64,000 nucleotides of DNA from Geoalkalibacter halelectricus (lineage in GTDB: Bacteria; Desulfobacterota; Desulfuromonadia; Desulfuromonadales; Geoalkalibacteraceae), in the NCBI RefSeq assembly GCF_025263685.1, contig NZ_CP092109.1, positions 2,605,001 to 2,669,000 on the forward strand, read 5' to 3'. The notes below the pieces were generated by a model. That model worked only from the letters and a program-made list of their open reading frames with translations. It did no database searches and was not told the origin of the DNA. Made by a program: the position numbers and the translations under genes. Shown here piece after piece: positions 8,513 through 18,040 of the stretch; the stretch's first letter is position 1; the number at the start of each line of letters is the position of its first letter.

Positions 8513-8543
8513 TCACTGCAAGCTCTGCGCCCAAAACGATTCA

Positions 8544-9329
8544 TCAAGCCAGATTGTTGACCATCTGCAGCATTTCGTCGGCGGAACGGATGGCCTTGGA
8601 ATTGATTTCGTAGGCGCGCTGGGTGGCGATCATGCTCACCATCTCCTCCATGACGCTGACGTTGGAGCCTTCCAGAAAGCCCTGGGCGAGGGCGCCGAAA
8701 CCGTCCTGGCCGGGGGTGCCGAGCACCGCCGGGCCCGAGGCCGGGGTTTCCAGGAACAGGCTGCGGCCCATGGCGTGCAGTCCCGCCGGGTTGCTGAACT
8801 TGGCCAGCTCCAGATCGCCGATCTGGTTAGGCTGGTTGTTGCCGTCGAGAAAGGCGTTGACCGCGCCGTCCTCGGTGATGGCCAGGCGGGTGGTGTTTTC
8901 GGGGATGATGATCTGCGGCAGCACCGGGTAACCGTCGGAGGTCACCAGACGCCCGGTGCCGTCCTTCTTGAAGGCGCCGGCGCGGGTGAAGGCCTCCTCG
9001 CCGCCGGGCAGCTCGACGCGAAAGAACCCGGCACCCTCGATGGCCACATCCAGGTCGTTGCCGGTCTGCATCAGATCGCCCACGGTAAAGACCTTCTGCA
9101 CCGCCGCGGCGCGCGCCCCGAGACCCACCTGGATGCCGGTGGGCACTTCGTTGCCCTCGGCCGATTCGGCACCGGCCGTGCGGCTGGTCTGATAGAGCAG
9201 ATCCTGAAAATCGGCGCGGCTTTTCTTGAAGCCGGTGGTGTTGACGTTGGCCAGATTATTGGAGATGACATCCATATTGAGTTGCTGCGCGGTCATGCCG
9301 GTCGCTGCGGTCCAGAGTGCTCTGATCAT
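8544..9329 (-). CDS. flgG: Flagellar distal rod protein FlgG
   Basis: FlgG forms the distal rod. The 261-aa length is the family norm. The N-terminus [20 protein letters not shown] and [15 protein letters not shown] motif, the conserved GAGFFRV segment, and the C-terminal [28 protein letters not shown] identify it as FlgG and not FlgF. The start follows AGGAGAATCACGGCA. It lies 73 bases after flgF. Confidence 0.96.
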   Translation of the reverse strand: MIRALWTAATGMTAQQLNMDVISNNLANVNTTGFKKSRADFQDLLYQTSRTAGAESAEGNEVPTGIQVGLGARAAAVQKVFTVGDLMQTGNDLDVAIEGAGFFRVELPGGEEAFTRAGAFKKDGTGRLVTSDGYPVLPQIIIPENTTRLAITEDGAVNAFLDGNNQPNQIGDLELAKFSNPAGLHAMGRSLFLETPASGPAVLGTPGQDGFGALAQGFLEGSNVSVMEEMVSMIATQRAYEINSKAIRSADEMLQMVNNLA

Positions 9330-9402
9330 TGCCGTGATTCTCCTTGATTCCTGAAAAAGGCGGCACCCGCCGCCCGTTTATCCTTGTCGCTTGGCCGTAA
9401 CG

Positions 9403-10125
9403 CTAACCCAGACTTCCCAGTTCGTCGGCCTTGGCGTTGATCTCCGAGTAGATTTTCATCACTCGGGTGTAGGACTCGAAGGTGCGGTGGGCTTCCATGA
9501 GCAAAGTCATTTCCTGGAGGGGATTGACGTTGGAGGTTTCGATATGTCCCTGGAGCAACTGCGGGCGCGGCACGGGGATCTCGATGGTTTCGGGGGCCGC
9601 TGCGAACAAACCGTCGGCACGCTTCTCCAGAAGGCGCGGATCGTTCACCTCGACGACCGCCAATCGCCCCACCAGAACCTCGCCGTCCCAGATGCGGCCG
9701 TCCTCGTCGATGCGCACTTCCTCGGCGCCGAGTTGCAGGGGGCCGTTTTCGCCAAGCACCCGGTTGCCGCCGCTGTTGACGAGAAAGCCCTCGGCATCCA
9801 GACGGAAATTGCCCTGGCGGGTGTAGAAGTCACCGCCCTGGCCCTCGATCTTGAAAAATCCCGGTCCCTCGATGGCCAGATCGAAGGGGTTGCCCGTGCC
9901 CTGGATGGTGCCCTGGCCGAGATCGGTGTAGCCCTCGGCGCTGCGGTTGAAGTTCACCCCCTTGGCGAGGCTGCGCTGGCGGGCGCCGTCAATGAGGGAC
10001 TCGAAGCACAGCCGATCCTTCTTGAACCCTGCCGTATCGGCATTGGCCAGGTTGTGACTGACCACCTCGAGCAGTTGCATGCGCGCCCGGGCACCGGATA
10101 AAACGCTGTAGACTCCTGAACTCAT
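9403..10125 (-). CDS. flgF: Flagellar proximal rod/basal-body protein FlgF
   Basis: This 240-aa rod protein shares the hook/rod architecture: N-terminal MSSGVYSVLSGARARMQLLEV, NLANADTAGFKKDR, GPGFFKIEG in the centre, and a C-terminal ETSNVNPLQEMTLLMEAHRTFESYTRV. It is shorter than FlgG and precedes it, the usual flgF-flgG order. It is exported through the type III apparatus. The assignment to FlgF over a second FlgG rests on order and length. Confidence 0.9.
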   Translation of the reverse strand: MSSGVYSVLSGARARMQLLEVVSHNLANADTAGFKKDRLCFESLIDGARQRSLAKGVNFNRSAEGYTDLGQGTIQGTGNPFDLAIEGPGFFKIEGQGGDFYTRQGNFRLDAEGFLVNSGGNRVLGENGPLQLGAEEVRIDEDGRIWDGEVLVGRLAVVEVNDPRLLEKRADGLFAAAPETIEIPVPRPQLLQGHIETSNVNPLQEMTLLMEAHRTFESYTRVMKIYSEINAKADELGSLG

Positions 10126-10208
10126 AAAACTCTCTCTGCTGGGATTGGCGAATCAACAAGGCGCCTGCGGCAACCTGAGGTTCATTTCGACATTCAGCCG
10201 GGCGATCT

Positions 10209-10643
10209 TTAGCTTTTTTTGCGCCCGACCTCGGCCAGGCGCACCAACTGCTCGGCCTCCATGGCCGATACCTGCAGCACGCGGGCGATCTCCTCCGGCG
10301 CCAGGCCCTTGTCGGCCAGGGTCGCCACATGGCGATAGCGCTCCGGCGCCTCGCCGCCGCAGCCTGCCTGCTGCAAGCGCGCGCGGATTTGTTCTTCATC
10401 GACAGGTGTCGGCGCCGCCGTCGGCGCCTGTTGCGCCTGGTTCGCGGGCTCAGCGTCGACGGCCAGGGGCGCGGCCTCCGCGCGCGGTGCCGCCACGACC
10501 TTCTGCCACAAGGCCAGCTCCTCACGCAGGGCGAACAGTTCGGCGCGCAGCTTACGCTGGCTCAGGTGCACCACGATCAGGGTGACACCGACCACGGTGG
10601 CCAGCACGGCGACGGCGAAAAAATTGACGTATTGCAAATCCAT
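10209..10643 (-). CDS. Membrane-anchored DUF2802-like protein between fliA and flgF
   Basis: The 144-aa product has one N-terminal membrane helix (YVNFFAVAVLATVVGVTLIVVHL, about residues 4-26), a short coiled coil (RKLRAELFALREELALWQKVV), an Ala/Pro linker and a C-terminal helix-turn segment (ATLADKGLAPEEIARVLQVSAMEAEQLVRLAE) typical of DUF2802 proteins found in flagellar/chemotaxis clusters of other proteobacteria. Function is unknown. An ATG at 10643 is chosen over a GTG at 10667 because it begins the hydrophobic anchor directly. Confidence 0.65.
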   Translation of the reverse strand: MDLQYVNFFAVAVLATVVGVTLIVVHLSQRKLRAELFALREELALWQKVVAAPRAEAAPLAVDAEPANQAQQAPTAAPTPVDEEQIRARLQQAGCGGEAPERYRHVATLADKGLAPEEIARVLQVSAMEAEQLVRLAEVGRKKS

Positions 10644-10679
10644 GATCAATCCAGGTGGAAGATTCACGCCGCGCGAGCT

Positions 10680-11426
10680 TCAGCGCCGCCGCTTGATGGT
10701 GCTGCTCAGGCGCGCCTTGAGCTTGTGCAGGGCCTGGCTGTGCAGTTGCGAAACACGCCCCTCGGTCACCGCGAGCACCTCGGCGATTTCCTTCTGGGTC
10801 AGCTCTTCGTAGTAGTACAGGGAGATGACCAGGCGCTCCTTCTCCGAGAGTCGCTCCAGATGCTCGGCCAGCTCGCGGGTCAGCTCGCGCCGCTCGACAT
10901 TTTCCAGGGGCGTTGCGGCCTGGGGATCGGGCAGGTTGTCGATGAAGCTGCGCCCCTCCTCGTACTCGTCGATGGTCTGATGCAGGCTCACGCAGCCCAG
11001 GTGGCTCACCTCGGTAAGCAGATCCCGGTAGCTCTCCAGATCCAGCTCCAGGGCCGCGGCGACCTCATGCTCCTCGGGCGAGCGGCCCAACTCACGCTCA
11101 AGCTGCTCCAGGGCCCGGGTCAGACGCGTCTGCTTGTCGCGCAGGGAGCGCGAGAACCAGTCGGTGCGGCGCGCCTCGTCGAGCATGGCGCCGCGCATGC
11201 GGTGCTCGGCGAAGGTCTTGAACAAAATCCCGCGACTCGGATCAAAGCGGTTGGCCGCGTCGAGCAGGCCCATCATGGCGGCGCTGGCCAAATCCTCGCG
11301 GGTCAACGACGCCGGCACCTGGGTGATCATGCGCTCCACCAGGAAATTGACCAGGGGCAGATGCTCCTCGACCAGGCGGGTGCGATGATCGCTCGGCGGT
11401 TGATAGTAGAGATCGGGAGGATTCAT
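10680..11426 (-). CDS. fliA: RNA polymerase sigma-28 factor FliA
   Basis: FliA directs late flagellar transcription. The 248-aa product shows region 2 (HLPLVNFLVERMI, DLASAAMMGLLDAANRFDPSRGILFKTFAEHRMRGAMLDEARRTDW), region 3 and region 4 HTH (SEKERLVISLYYYEELTQKEIAEVLAVTEGRVSQLHSQAL). The start at 11426 (MNPPDLYYQ) is selected; the 42 codons upstream read through the end of flhG. Its antagonist FlgM is encoded in unit III, and a promoter it may recognise lies at 5520-5547. Confidence 0.96.
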   Translation of the reverse strand: MNPPDLYYQPPSDHRTRLVEEHLPLVNFLVERMITQVPASLTREDLASAAMMGLLDAANRFDPSRGILFKTFAEHRMRGAMLDEARRTDWFSRSLRDKQTRLTRALEQLERELGRSPEEHEVAAALELDLESYRDLLTEVSHLGCVSLHQTIDEYEEGRSFIDNLPDPQAATPLENVERRELTRELAEHLERLSEKERLVISLYYYEELTQKEIAEVLAVTEGRVSQLHSQALHKLKARLSSTIKRRR

Positions 11427-11442
11427 AGGTATCACCCGTGGT

Positions 11443-12351
11443 TCAGGCCCCCTGGCCGAAGGACAGCAGCCGCCGCCAGAAGAACTGCAGGCTGCCCTTG
11501 GGCGCGGCCTGGTGCTGTTGGCCGATGACCAGATTGCGCGCGATATCCTCAAAGGCCCCGCTGATTTTGGTCTTGGGAAACAGATCGAGCATCACCCGCT
11601 GCCGGCGCACCGCCTCGCGCATGCGCTTGTCCTGGGGAATGCAGCCCAGATAATCGATGGAGATGTCCAGGTAGCGGTTGGACACCATGGTCAGCTTGCG
11701 ATAGACATCGAGGGCCTCGTCACTGCTGGTCACCGAATTGACGATGAGGTTGAAGCGCTTCTCGTGGTACTGCACCGAGAGCAGCTTCATCAGCGCGTAG
11801 GCGTCGGTGATGGCGGTGGGCTCGGGGGTGGTGACCACCAGAATGTCCTGCGCGGCGACGTTGAAGTAGGTGACGTTGTCGGAGATGCCCGCCTCGGTGT
11901 CGATGATGACGATCTCGAAATCGCCGTGCAGGGCGTCGAGTTCATCGAGAAACTTCATCTTCTGGTCGCTGCTCAGGCGGGTGACGGTCTGCATGCCCGA
12001 ACCGGCGGGCAGAATCCTGATCCCCTCGGGGCCCTCGACCATGATCTCGCTCAGGGAGCGCTCGCCGCTGAAGAAGTGGTTGAGGTTGTACTGCGGCGCC
12101 AGCCCGAACACCACATCGATATTGGCCAGACCCAGATCGGCATCGATGATCAGCACCCGCTTGCCCTGGCGCGCCAGAGCGATGGCCACGTTGGACACCA
12201 CCGCGGTCTTGCCCACGCCGCCCTTGCCGCTGGTCACCGACAGCACCCGCGCCGCCGCCTTGGGCTCGGCATCCTTGCGCGTGGCGCTGAAGCGCTCGCT
12301 GAGCGAGCGCAGGGTTCCGGCCTGATCCGTTCGTTCCTGCAACATTTCCAT
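11443..12351 (-). CDS. flhG: MinD-like flagellar number regulator FlhG (FleN)
   Basis: FlhG is a membrane-cycling ATPase that limits flagellar number, stimulates the FlhF GTPase, and in many bacteria represses the sigma-54 activator. The 302-aa product has the N-terminal DQAGTLR motif (residues 9-15) that contacts FlhF, a deviant Walker A GKGGVGKT (about 42-49), the switch VLIIDADLGLANIDV and IIDTEAGIS. The ATG follows AGGAAGGACGCAT, 13 bases after flhF. Confidence 0.94.
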   Translation of the reverse strand: MEMLQERTDQAGTLRSLSERFSATRKDAEPKAAARVLSVTSGKGGVGKTAVVSNVAIALARQGKRVLIIDADLGLANIDVVFGLAPQYNLNHFFSGERSLSEIMVEGPEGIRILPAGSGMQTVTRLSSDQKMKFLDELDALHGDFEIVIIDTEAGISDNVTYFNVAAQDILVVTTPEPTAITDAYALMKLLSVQYHEKRFNLIVNSVTSSDEALDVYRKLTMVSNRYLDISIDYLGCIPQDKRMREAVRRQRVMLDLFPKTKISGAFEDIARNLVIGQQHQAAPKGSLQFFWRRLLSFGQGA

Positions 12352-12364
12352 ATGCGTCCTTCCT

Positions 12365-13708
12365 CTACCTCTGCCCCAGAATAAGTTGGGCGATCTTCTT
12401 TGCGTCGGCCACCAGGATGTCTTCCGGCACGCGCTGACCGTTGGTCAGATAGGCCAGGGGGAAGTTGTGGCGCAGCTGAACATTGAGCAGCACGCCGAGA
12501 TTGGCGCACTCGTCGATTTTGGTGAAAATCAGATTGTGCAGCGGCACCCGCGCGAAGCGCGTCACCGCATCGTAGAGATCCTCGTCGCGCGTGGCCGCCG
12601 AGAGCACCAGGTGGTTTTCGGTGGCCAGGTCCGGGGAGAGTATCTCTTCGAGATTCTTCAGATTGACCTCGTCGCGCGGGCTGCGCCCGGCGGTATCGAT
12701 GAGAATCAGATCCTTGTCGCGATGCTTGTTGAGAACGCCGCGCATCTGCTTGGGCGACACCACCACCTCGACGGGCAGGTTCATGATCTCGCCGTAGACC
12801 TTGAGTTGCTCCACGGCGGCGATGCGGAAGGTGTCGATGGTCACCAGGGCCACGCTCTGTCCGCCGCCGAGCAGATGCTCGGCCGCCAGTTTGGCGATGG
12901 TGGTGGTCTTGCCGACTCCCGTGGGTCCGATGAGCGCCAGGCGCCGCTGGCGGCGCGAACCCTGGGGCTGGGGGCGGCGGCTGACCTGAATGAGATCGCC
13001 GATGACGTCGCTGAAAATGGCGCGCATCACCTCGGGATTCTGCTGCTGTTCGGGGGCCGCGCGCTGGGCGGCGAAGCGCACGATGGTTTCCGCGGCTTCC
13101 TGATCGATGCCGCGCGCGCGCAGCAATTGCACCAGGACCTCCAGGCCCCCATCGCCAGCGGCGGGCGCGGCCGAACGGCGCCGCCCGGAGCGAACGGCCG
13201 GCGTGGTCGGCGCGGGCGACGGCTCCGCGGCGGCGACGGTTTGCGGAGCCGGGGCGGCAGACGCGGCGCTCTGGCGCGATTCGCTGAGAAAGTCGCGCAT
13301 CAGGCCCTTGAGTTCATCGATCTCGCTGCGCAGCGCCAGAATTTCGCCGGTTTCGCGCGGGGCGGTGTCGCCCCTCGGTCGTGCCGCAGGCGGCGTGGGC
13401 GACGCGCTGCGCGCGTTCCAGACGTCCTCGTAGCTGATCTCGTCACCCGCCCCCGCCTTACTCGGCTGGGCGCGGCGCGCCGGGGCCGCGTAAGCGTCGC
13501 CGCGACGCGGCGCGGCGGGAACGCGGCCGTTTGCTACCGCCGCGGGCTCGATGGCCGCGGTCACCTCCAGGATCGGCTTGCCCAACACGCCCAGGCCGCC
13601 CTTGCGGATGGTGCGGGTGGAAATGATCAGGGCGTCGGGACCGAGGGCTTCCTTGACCTTCTTCAGGGCCGAAGCCATGTCTTCGGATTCAAATACCTTA
13701 ACCAGCAT
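12365..13708 (-). CDS. flhF: SRP-type GTPase FlhF
   Basis: FlhF marks the site of flagellar assembly at the pole. The 447-aa protein has a B domain (MLVKVFESEDMASALKKVKEALGPDALIISTR), a long low-complexity Ala/Pro linker (about 50-185), an N domain and a G domain with P-loop GPTGVGKT (about 261-268), DTFRIAAVEQLKVY, DTAGRSPRD and TKIDE. It overlaps the flhA end by 11 bases. With FlhG it implies a polar, number-controlled flagellum. Confidence 0.95.
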   Translation of the reverse strand: MLVKVFESEDMASALKKVKEALGPDALIISTRTIRKGGLGVLGKPILEVTAAIEPAAVANGRVPAAPRRGDAYAAPARRAQPSKAGAGDEISYEDVWNARSASPTPPAARPRGDTAPRETGEILALRSEIDELKGLMRDFLSESRQSAASAAPAPQTVAAAEPSPAPTTPAVRSGRRRSAAPAAGDGGLEVLVQLLRARGIDQEAAETIVRFAAQRAAPEQQQNPEVMRAIFSDVIGDLIQVSRRPQPQGSRRQRRLALIGPTGVGKTTTIAKLAAEHLLGGGQSVALVTIDTFRIAAVEQLKVYGEIMNLPVEVVVSPKQMRGVLNKHRDKDLILIDTAGRSPRDEVNLKNLEEILSPDLATENHLVLSAATRDEDLYDAVTRFARVPLHNLIFTKIDECANLGVLLNVQLRHNFPLAYLTNGQRVPEDILVADAKKIAQLILGQR

Positions 13709-15782
13709 GGGCCTTCACCGTTCCCACCGCGCGGATCTTCAGATCCGGGGCCACTTCGTTATGAGAAATCACCATCAGATTGGGCAGATAGCGCTCGGTC
13801 AGCCTTTTGACATGGGGGCGGATGGTGGGCGGACACAGCAACACCGGATCACCGCCGGCATATTGCTGAATCACCTCGCCGAGCCCGCTGAGAATGTTCT
13901 GCGCGGTGGTCGGATCCAGGGCCAGATAGCTGCCCTGGCCGCTGTGCTGCACCGCCTCCTGAATGCGCGCCTCGATGTCGCGGGCGAAGGTCAGCACCGG
14001 CAGCACGCCGTCCTGGGCCACCACCCCGGCGCAGATCGAGCGCGCCATGGAGCGGCGCACGTGCTCGGTGAGCACGTCGGGATCCTGACTGACCGGTGCC
14101 CAGTCGGCCAGGGTTTCCAGAATCGAGCGCAGATCGCGGATCGAAACATGTTCTCGCAAGAGATTTTGCAGCACGCGCATCACCGTTCCCAGGTTGAGCA
14201 GATCCGGAACCAACTCCTCGACCACCTTGGGGTGGCTCTTGCGGAAGTTGTCCAGCAAGTTCTGTACCTCCTGGCGCCCAAGCAGCTCATGGGCGTGTCT
14301 TTTTATGATTTCACTGATGTGCGTGGCGACCACGGTGGTGCAGTCGACCACCGTGTAGCCGGCGATCTGGGCGCGATCCTTTTTGTCATCGGAAATCCAC
14401 ACCGCCGGCAGGCCGAAGGCCGGCTCGGTGGTCTGCACCCCCTTGAGGGTTTCGGTGGCGGTGCCGGGATTCATGGCCAGGAAATGGCCCGGCAGCATCT
14501 CGCCCCCACTCAGGGCCACGCCCTTGAGCAGAATGCGGTATTCGTTGGGCTTGAGCTGCAGGTTGTCCTTGATGTGCACCGGCGGCACGATGAAGCCCAT
14601 CTCCAGGGCGAACTGCTTGCGGATCGATTTGATGCGCGGCAGCAGATCTCCCTCCTGGCTGGCGTCGACCAGGGGAATCAGGCCGTAGCCGACCTCGAGT
14701 TCGAGCAGATCGATGGCGAGCATCTCCTCGTAATTGTCGCTCTGCTCCGGCAGCAGCTCGCGTTCTTCCTGGGCCTCGCTTTCCAGCGCGGCGGCCTTGC
14801 CCTTCTGCACCCGGTAGGCGGCATAGCCCATGAGCAGGGCCAGCACCATGAAGGGCAGGGTCGGCAGGCCGGGAATCAGGGCGAAGCCGCCGAGAATTCC
14901 CGCCACCACCCACAGGGCGCGCGGGTGCAGGGTGAACTGGCCCTTGAGTTCGCTGCCGAAATCGCCCATGCCCGAGGTGCGGGTCACGAGAATACCGGCG
15001 GCGGTGGAGATGATGAGGGCCGGGATCTGCCCCACCAGCCCGTCGCCGACGGTCAGAATGGTGTAGGTCTGGGCGGCCTCGGCGGCGGGCATGCCCTTTT
15101 GCAGCACGCCGATGACGAAGCCCGCGCCGATATTGATCAGGGTGATGATGATCCCGGCGATGGCGTCGCCGCGCACGAACTTGCTGGCACCGTCCATGGC
15201 GCCGTAGAAGTCGGCTTCCTGACTGATTTCCTTGCGCCGCGAGCGCGCCTCGTCCTCGCTGACCAGGCCTGAATTGAGATCGGCGTCGATGGCCATCTGC
15301 TTGCCGGGCATGGCATCGAGGGTGAAGCGCGCCGCGACTTCCGCCACGCGCCCTGCGCCCTTGGTGATGACCATGAAGTTGATCACCACCAGGATGGTGA
15401 AGATGACGATGCCGACCACGTAGTTGCCGCCCACCACGAACTGTCCGAAGGAGGCGATCACCGTGCCGGCGGCGTCGGTGCCCTGGTCGCCGTTGAGCAG
15501 AATGAGGCGCGTCGAGGCGACGTTGAGGGACAGACGAAACAGGGTGGTGGCCAACAAAATGGCCGGGAAGATGGCGAAATCGAGCACCCGCACGGTGTAC
15601 AGACCGATGATCAGGATGAGCAGCGCCACGGTGATGTTGAGGGACAGAAACAGGTCGAGCAAAATGGTGGGCAGGGGAATGATCATCACCAGCAAGATGG
15701 CCACCAGGCCCAGGGCCACCATGACATCGCTGCGGAAAACCGCCTGCGCGAAGGGGATATTTCTCAATTGCTCCAGATTCAC
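13698..15782 (-). CDS. flhA: Flagellar export gate protein FlhA
   Basis: FlhA is the nonameric inner-membrane export gate that couples proton motive force to secretion. It is 694 aa with about eight membrane helices in the first 320 residues, including the FHIPEP region DAMPGKQMAIDADLNSGLVSEDEARSRR, and a large cytosolic domain that binds chaperones. The start is GTG at 15782, overlapping the flhB stop (GTGA). Length and blocks are standard. Confidence 0.97.
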   Translation of the reverse strand: MNLEQLRNIPFAQAVFRSDVMVALGLVAILLVMIIPLPTILLDLFLSLNITVALLILIIGLYTVRVLDFAIFPAILLATTLFRLSLNVASTRLILLNGDQGTDAAGTVIASFGQFVVGGNYVVGIVIFTILVVINFMVITKGAGRVAEVAARFTLDAMPGKQMAIDADLNSGLVSEDEARSRRKEISQEADFYGAMDGASKFVRGDAIAGIIITLINIGAGFVIGVLQKGMPAAEAAQTYTILTVGDGLVGQIPALIISTAAGILVTRTSGMGDFGSELKGQFTLHPRALWVVAGILGGFALIPGLPTLPFMVLALLMGYAAYRVQKGKAAALESEAQEERELLPEQSDNYEEMLAIDLLELEVGYGLIPLVDASQEGDLLPRIKSIRKQFALEMGFIVPPVHIKDNLQLKPNEYRILLKGVALSGGEMLPGHFLAMNPGTATETLKGVQTTEPAFGLPAVWISDDKKDRAQIAGYTVVDCTTVVATHISEIIKRHAHELLGRQEVQNLLDNFRKSHPKVVEELVPDLLNLGTVMRVLQNLLREHVSIRDLRSILETLADWAPVSQDPDVLTEHVRRSMARSICAGVVAQDGVLPVLTFARDIEARIQEAVQHSGQGSYLALDPTTAQNILSGLGEVIQQYAGGDPVLLCPPTIRPHVKRLTERYLPNLMVISHNEVAPDLKIRAVGTVKAHAG

Positions 15783-16843
15783 GACTGCTGTCCTTTAAGG
15801 CTGTAGACATAGGCGAGGATTTCCGCCACCGCCTTGAACATTTCCTCGGGGATTTCCTGCCCCAGCTCCACCTGGTAGAGGGCGCGCGCCACGGGCACGT
15901 TCTCCACCAGGGGCACATCGTTTTCACGGGCGATCTCGCGGATGCGCAGCGCCACCCGGTCGGCGCCCTTGGCCACCACGCGCGGCGCGTCCATGCGGCC
16001 GCGCTCGTAGGACAGGGCCACCGAGAGGTGGGTGGGGTTGGTCACCACCACGTCGGCCTTGGGCACCTCGCTCATCATGCGCTTGCGCGCCATTTCCATC
16101 TGCACCGAACGGATCTTGGCCTTGAGCAGCGGGTCGCCCTCGGTCTGCTTGTGCTCATCCTTGGTTTCCTGCTTGGTCATCTTCATTTTTTCCTCCATCT
16201 CCCAGCGGGTGAAGGCATAATCGAAGATGGCCAGAATGATGAGCACCCCGCAGGTCTTGAGCAGCACCAAAAAGGTGATGCGCGCCACGAAATTGAGGGT
16301 TTCTGTCAAATCCATGTCGACCAGGTAGAGGGCGTTTTCGAACTCCCCGGCCACGGTCAGGTAGGCGACATAGCCCACCACGCCCACCTTGGTCAGGGAT
16401 TTGACCAACTCCACCAGCATGCGCTTGGAGACGAACTTCTTCATCCCGGTGATGGGATTGAGCTTGGTGAGGTCGGGCTCCATGGGCTTGGTGGTGAACA
16501 GCCAGCCGATCTGCATCACCGAGGCGGCCATGCCCAGCACCAGGGTGAGCAGCAGCAAGGGCGCCAGTAGCAGCGCCATCTTGCCGAGAATGGCGCGCAT
16601 CAGCACCGGCACCGACCCGGTGGTCACCTCCAGCTCCGCCGCGCGCCCCCAGATCGAGCCGATCAGGGTGTGCAGCTCGGCATAGAAAAAAGGCGCGTAG
16701 AAAAACCACAGGATCACCGCGCCGATCATGATGACGGCGGTATTGACTTCGCGGCTCTGCGCCACCTGGCCCTTCTGGCGAAAGTCCTGGCGGCGCTTGG
16801 CTGTCGCCTTCTCTGTTTTTTCCTGACCGCTTTCCGCCGACAT
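15779..16843 (-). CDS. flhB: Flagellar export switch protein FlhB
   Basis: FlhB switches export from rod/hook to filament substrates by self-cleavage. The product is 354 aa with four membrane helices. With the start at 16843 (MSAESGQEKTEKAT) the NPTH autocleavage motif falls at N269, the same number as in E. coli, which supports this start over the ATG at 16864. A 133-base gap with a hairpin separates it from fliR. Confidence 0.95.
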   Translation of the reverse strand: MSAESGQEKTEKATAKRRQDFRQKGQVAQSREVNTAVIMIGAVILWFFYAPFFYAELHTLIGSIWGRAAELEVTTGSVPVLMRAILGKMALLLAPLLLLTLVLGMAASVMQIGWLFTTKPMEPDLTKLNPITGMKKFVSKRMLVELVKSLTKVGVVGYVAYLTVAGEFENALYLVDMDLTETLNFVARITFLVLLKTCGVLIILAIFDYAFTRWEMEEKMKMTKQETKDEHKQTEGDPLLKAKIRSVQMEMARKRMMSEVPKADVVVTNPTHLSVALSYERGRMDAPRVVAKGADRVALRIREIARENDVPLVENVPVARALYQVELGQEIPEEMFKAVAEILAYVYSLKGQQS

Positions 16844-16869
16844 GCCTATGACTCCGACCGACAATTTTG

Positions 16870-16945
16870 ACGCCAGGAATCCGTCTCCCGTGGCTTAGGC
16901 CGGCCGGGGTCCGAACCCCGCGCCGGTCGACGGATTTTTGGCGTT
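16870..16945. repeat. Structured spacer between fliR and flhB
   Basis: An outer 8-bp inverted repeat (AATCCGTC/GACGGATT) encloses a GC-rich hairpin with GGGGT/ACCCC arms. The T-run lies on the plus-strand side, opposite to flagellar transcription, so it is unlikely to terminate the operon; it may be a processing or attenuation element. No gene is seen in this 133-base gap. Confidence 0.4.
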
Positions 16946-16976
16946 GCCGGGAGTTTAAGCATTTCTCATGCCGGAT

Positions 16977-17753
16977 TTACAACAGACGCAGAATACTGAG
17001 GAAATGCTCGCCCAAACCATTGAACTCACGGATGAGAATGGCCGCGGTCAGGTTCATGGTGGCGCCGATGATAATCAGCGACAGGGCGATTTTGATGGGG
17101 AAGGACAAAAAGAACACATTGAGCTGGGGAAACACCCGCGCCATCACGCCCAGCACCACGCTGAGCAGGATCAGCACCGCGAGCACCGGGGCGGCCAGCT
17201 TGACGCCGAGCACGAAAATGGTGCTGGAGAGCTCGATCACATAGCCCAGGGCGCCCTGGGACAGGTTGGCCTGGCCCGGCGTCAGCAGGGCGTAGGATTC
17301 GGCCAGCACGCGCAGGAACATGTGGTGCAGATCCAGGGAGAGAAAAATCAGAATCGCCAGAATGTTCTGAAACTGCGGCACCACCGAGACCTGGCGCTGG
17401 GTCTGGGGATCGAAGACGTTGGCGGCGGCAAAGCCCATCTGATAGCTGATGACCGTGCCGCCCAACTCCACCGCGCTGAACACGAACTGAGCGATGAAAC
17501 CGAACAGCAGGCCGATCAGGGCCTCGCTGAGAATCAGCAGGGCCAGGCCGATGGGGTCAAAGGAGACTTCGGGAATATGCACCAGGGCGCGGGGGAAAAC
17601 CACCAGGGACAGAATCACCGCCAGCCCGACGCGCACCTGCGCGGGCACCTGGCCGCCACTGAACACCGGCAGTACCGCCACCAGGGTGCCGACGCGGGCC
17701 AGGCACACCAGAAAACTCTGGAAACGATCGACGGGCAGCAGCAGCAATTCCAC
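16977..17753 (-). CDS. fliR: Flagellar export protein FliR
   Basis: FliR is part of the FliPQR export channel. The product is 258 aa with about six membrane helices and the usual ELLLLPVDRFQSFLVCLARVGTLVAVLPVFSG start. A GTG at 17753, with AGGTGG 6-8 bases before it and right after the fliQ stop, matches the family N-terminus. The ATG at 17789 would overlap fliQ by 29 bases and add residues unlike the family. Confidence 0.93.
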   Translation of the reverse strand: MELLLLPVDRFQSFLVCLARVGTLVAVLPVFSGGQVPAQVRVGLAVILSLVVFPRALVHIPEVSFDPIGLALLILSEALIGLLFGFIAQFVFSAVELGGTVISYQMGFAAANVFDPQTQRQVSVVPQFQNILAILIFLSLDLHHMFLRVLAESYALLTPGQANLSQGALGYVIELSSTIFVLGVKLAAPVLAVLILLSVVLGVMARVFPQLNVFFLSFPIKIALSLIIIGATMNLTAAILIREFNGLGEHFLSILRLL

Positions 17754-17760
17754 GCGCCAC

Positions 17761-18030
17761 CTAACCGCCCACCAGGTGAATGTTGCCATAGATCCGCGTG
17801 GTGAAGGCGAGCAGGGTCTTGATCATCCAGGGCGCCATGATCAGCAGGGTGACCAGCACCGCGACGATCTTGGGGATAAAAGTCATGGTCTGCTCGTTGA
17901 TCTGGGTGGCCGCCTGGAAAACGGCGATGGTCAGGCCCGTTCCCAGCGCCACGATGAGCAGCGGCCCGGCGACCATCAGCACCGTCTCGACGGCCTGGCG
18001 GCCGATATCAACCACGAATTCGGGGGTCAT
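17761..18030 (-). CDS. fliQ: Flagellar export protein FliQ
   Basis: An 89-aa protein with two membrane helices (VLMVAGPLLIVALGTGLTIAVFQA and IVAVLVTLLIMAPWMI) separated by the conserved TQINEQTMTFIPK loop. FliQ stacks with FliP and FliR in the export channel. Length is exactly typical. It sits 10 bases after fliP. Confidence 0.96.
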   Translation of the reverse strand: MTPEFVVDIGRQAVETVLMVAGPLLIVALGTGLTIAVFQAATQINEQTMTFIPKIVAVLVTLLIMAPWMIKTLLAFTTRIYGNIHLVGG

Positions 18031-18040
18031 GAATCAATCC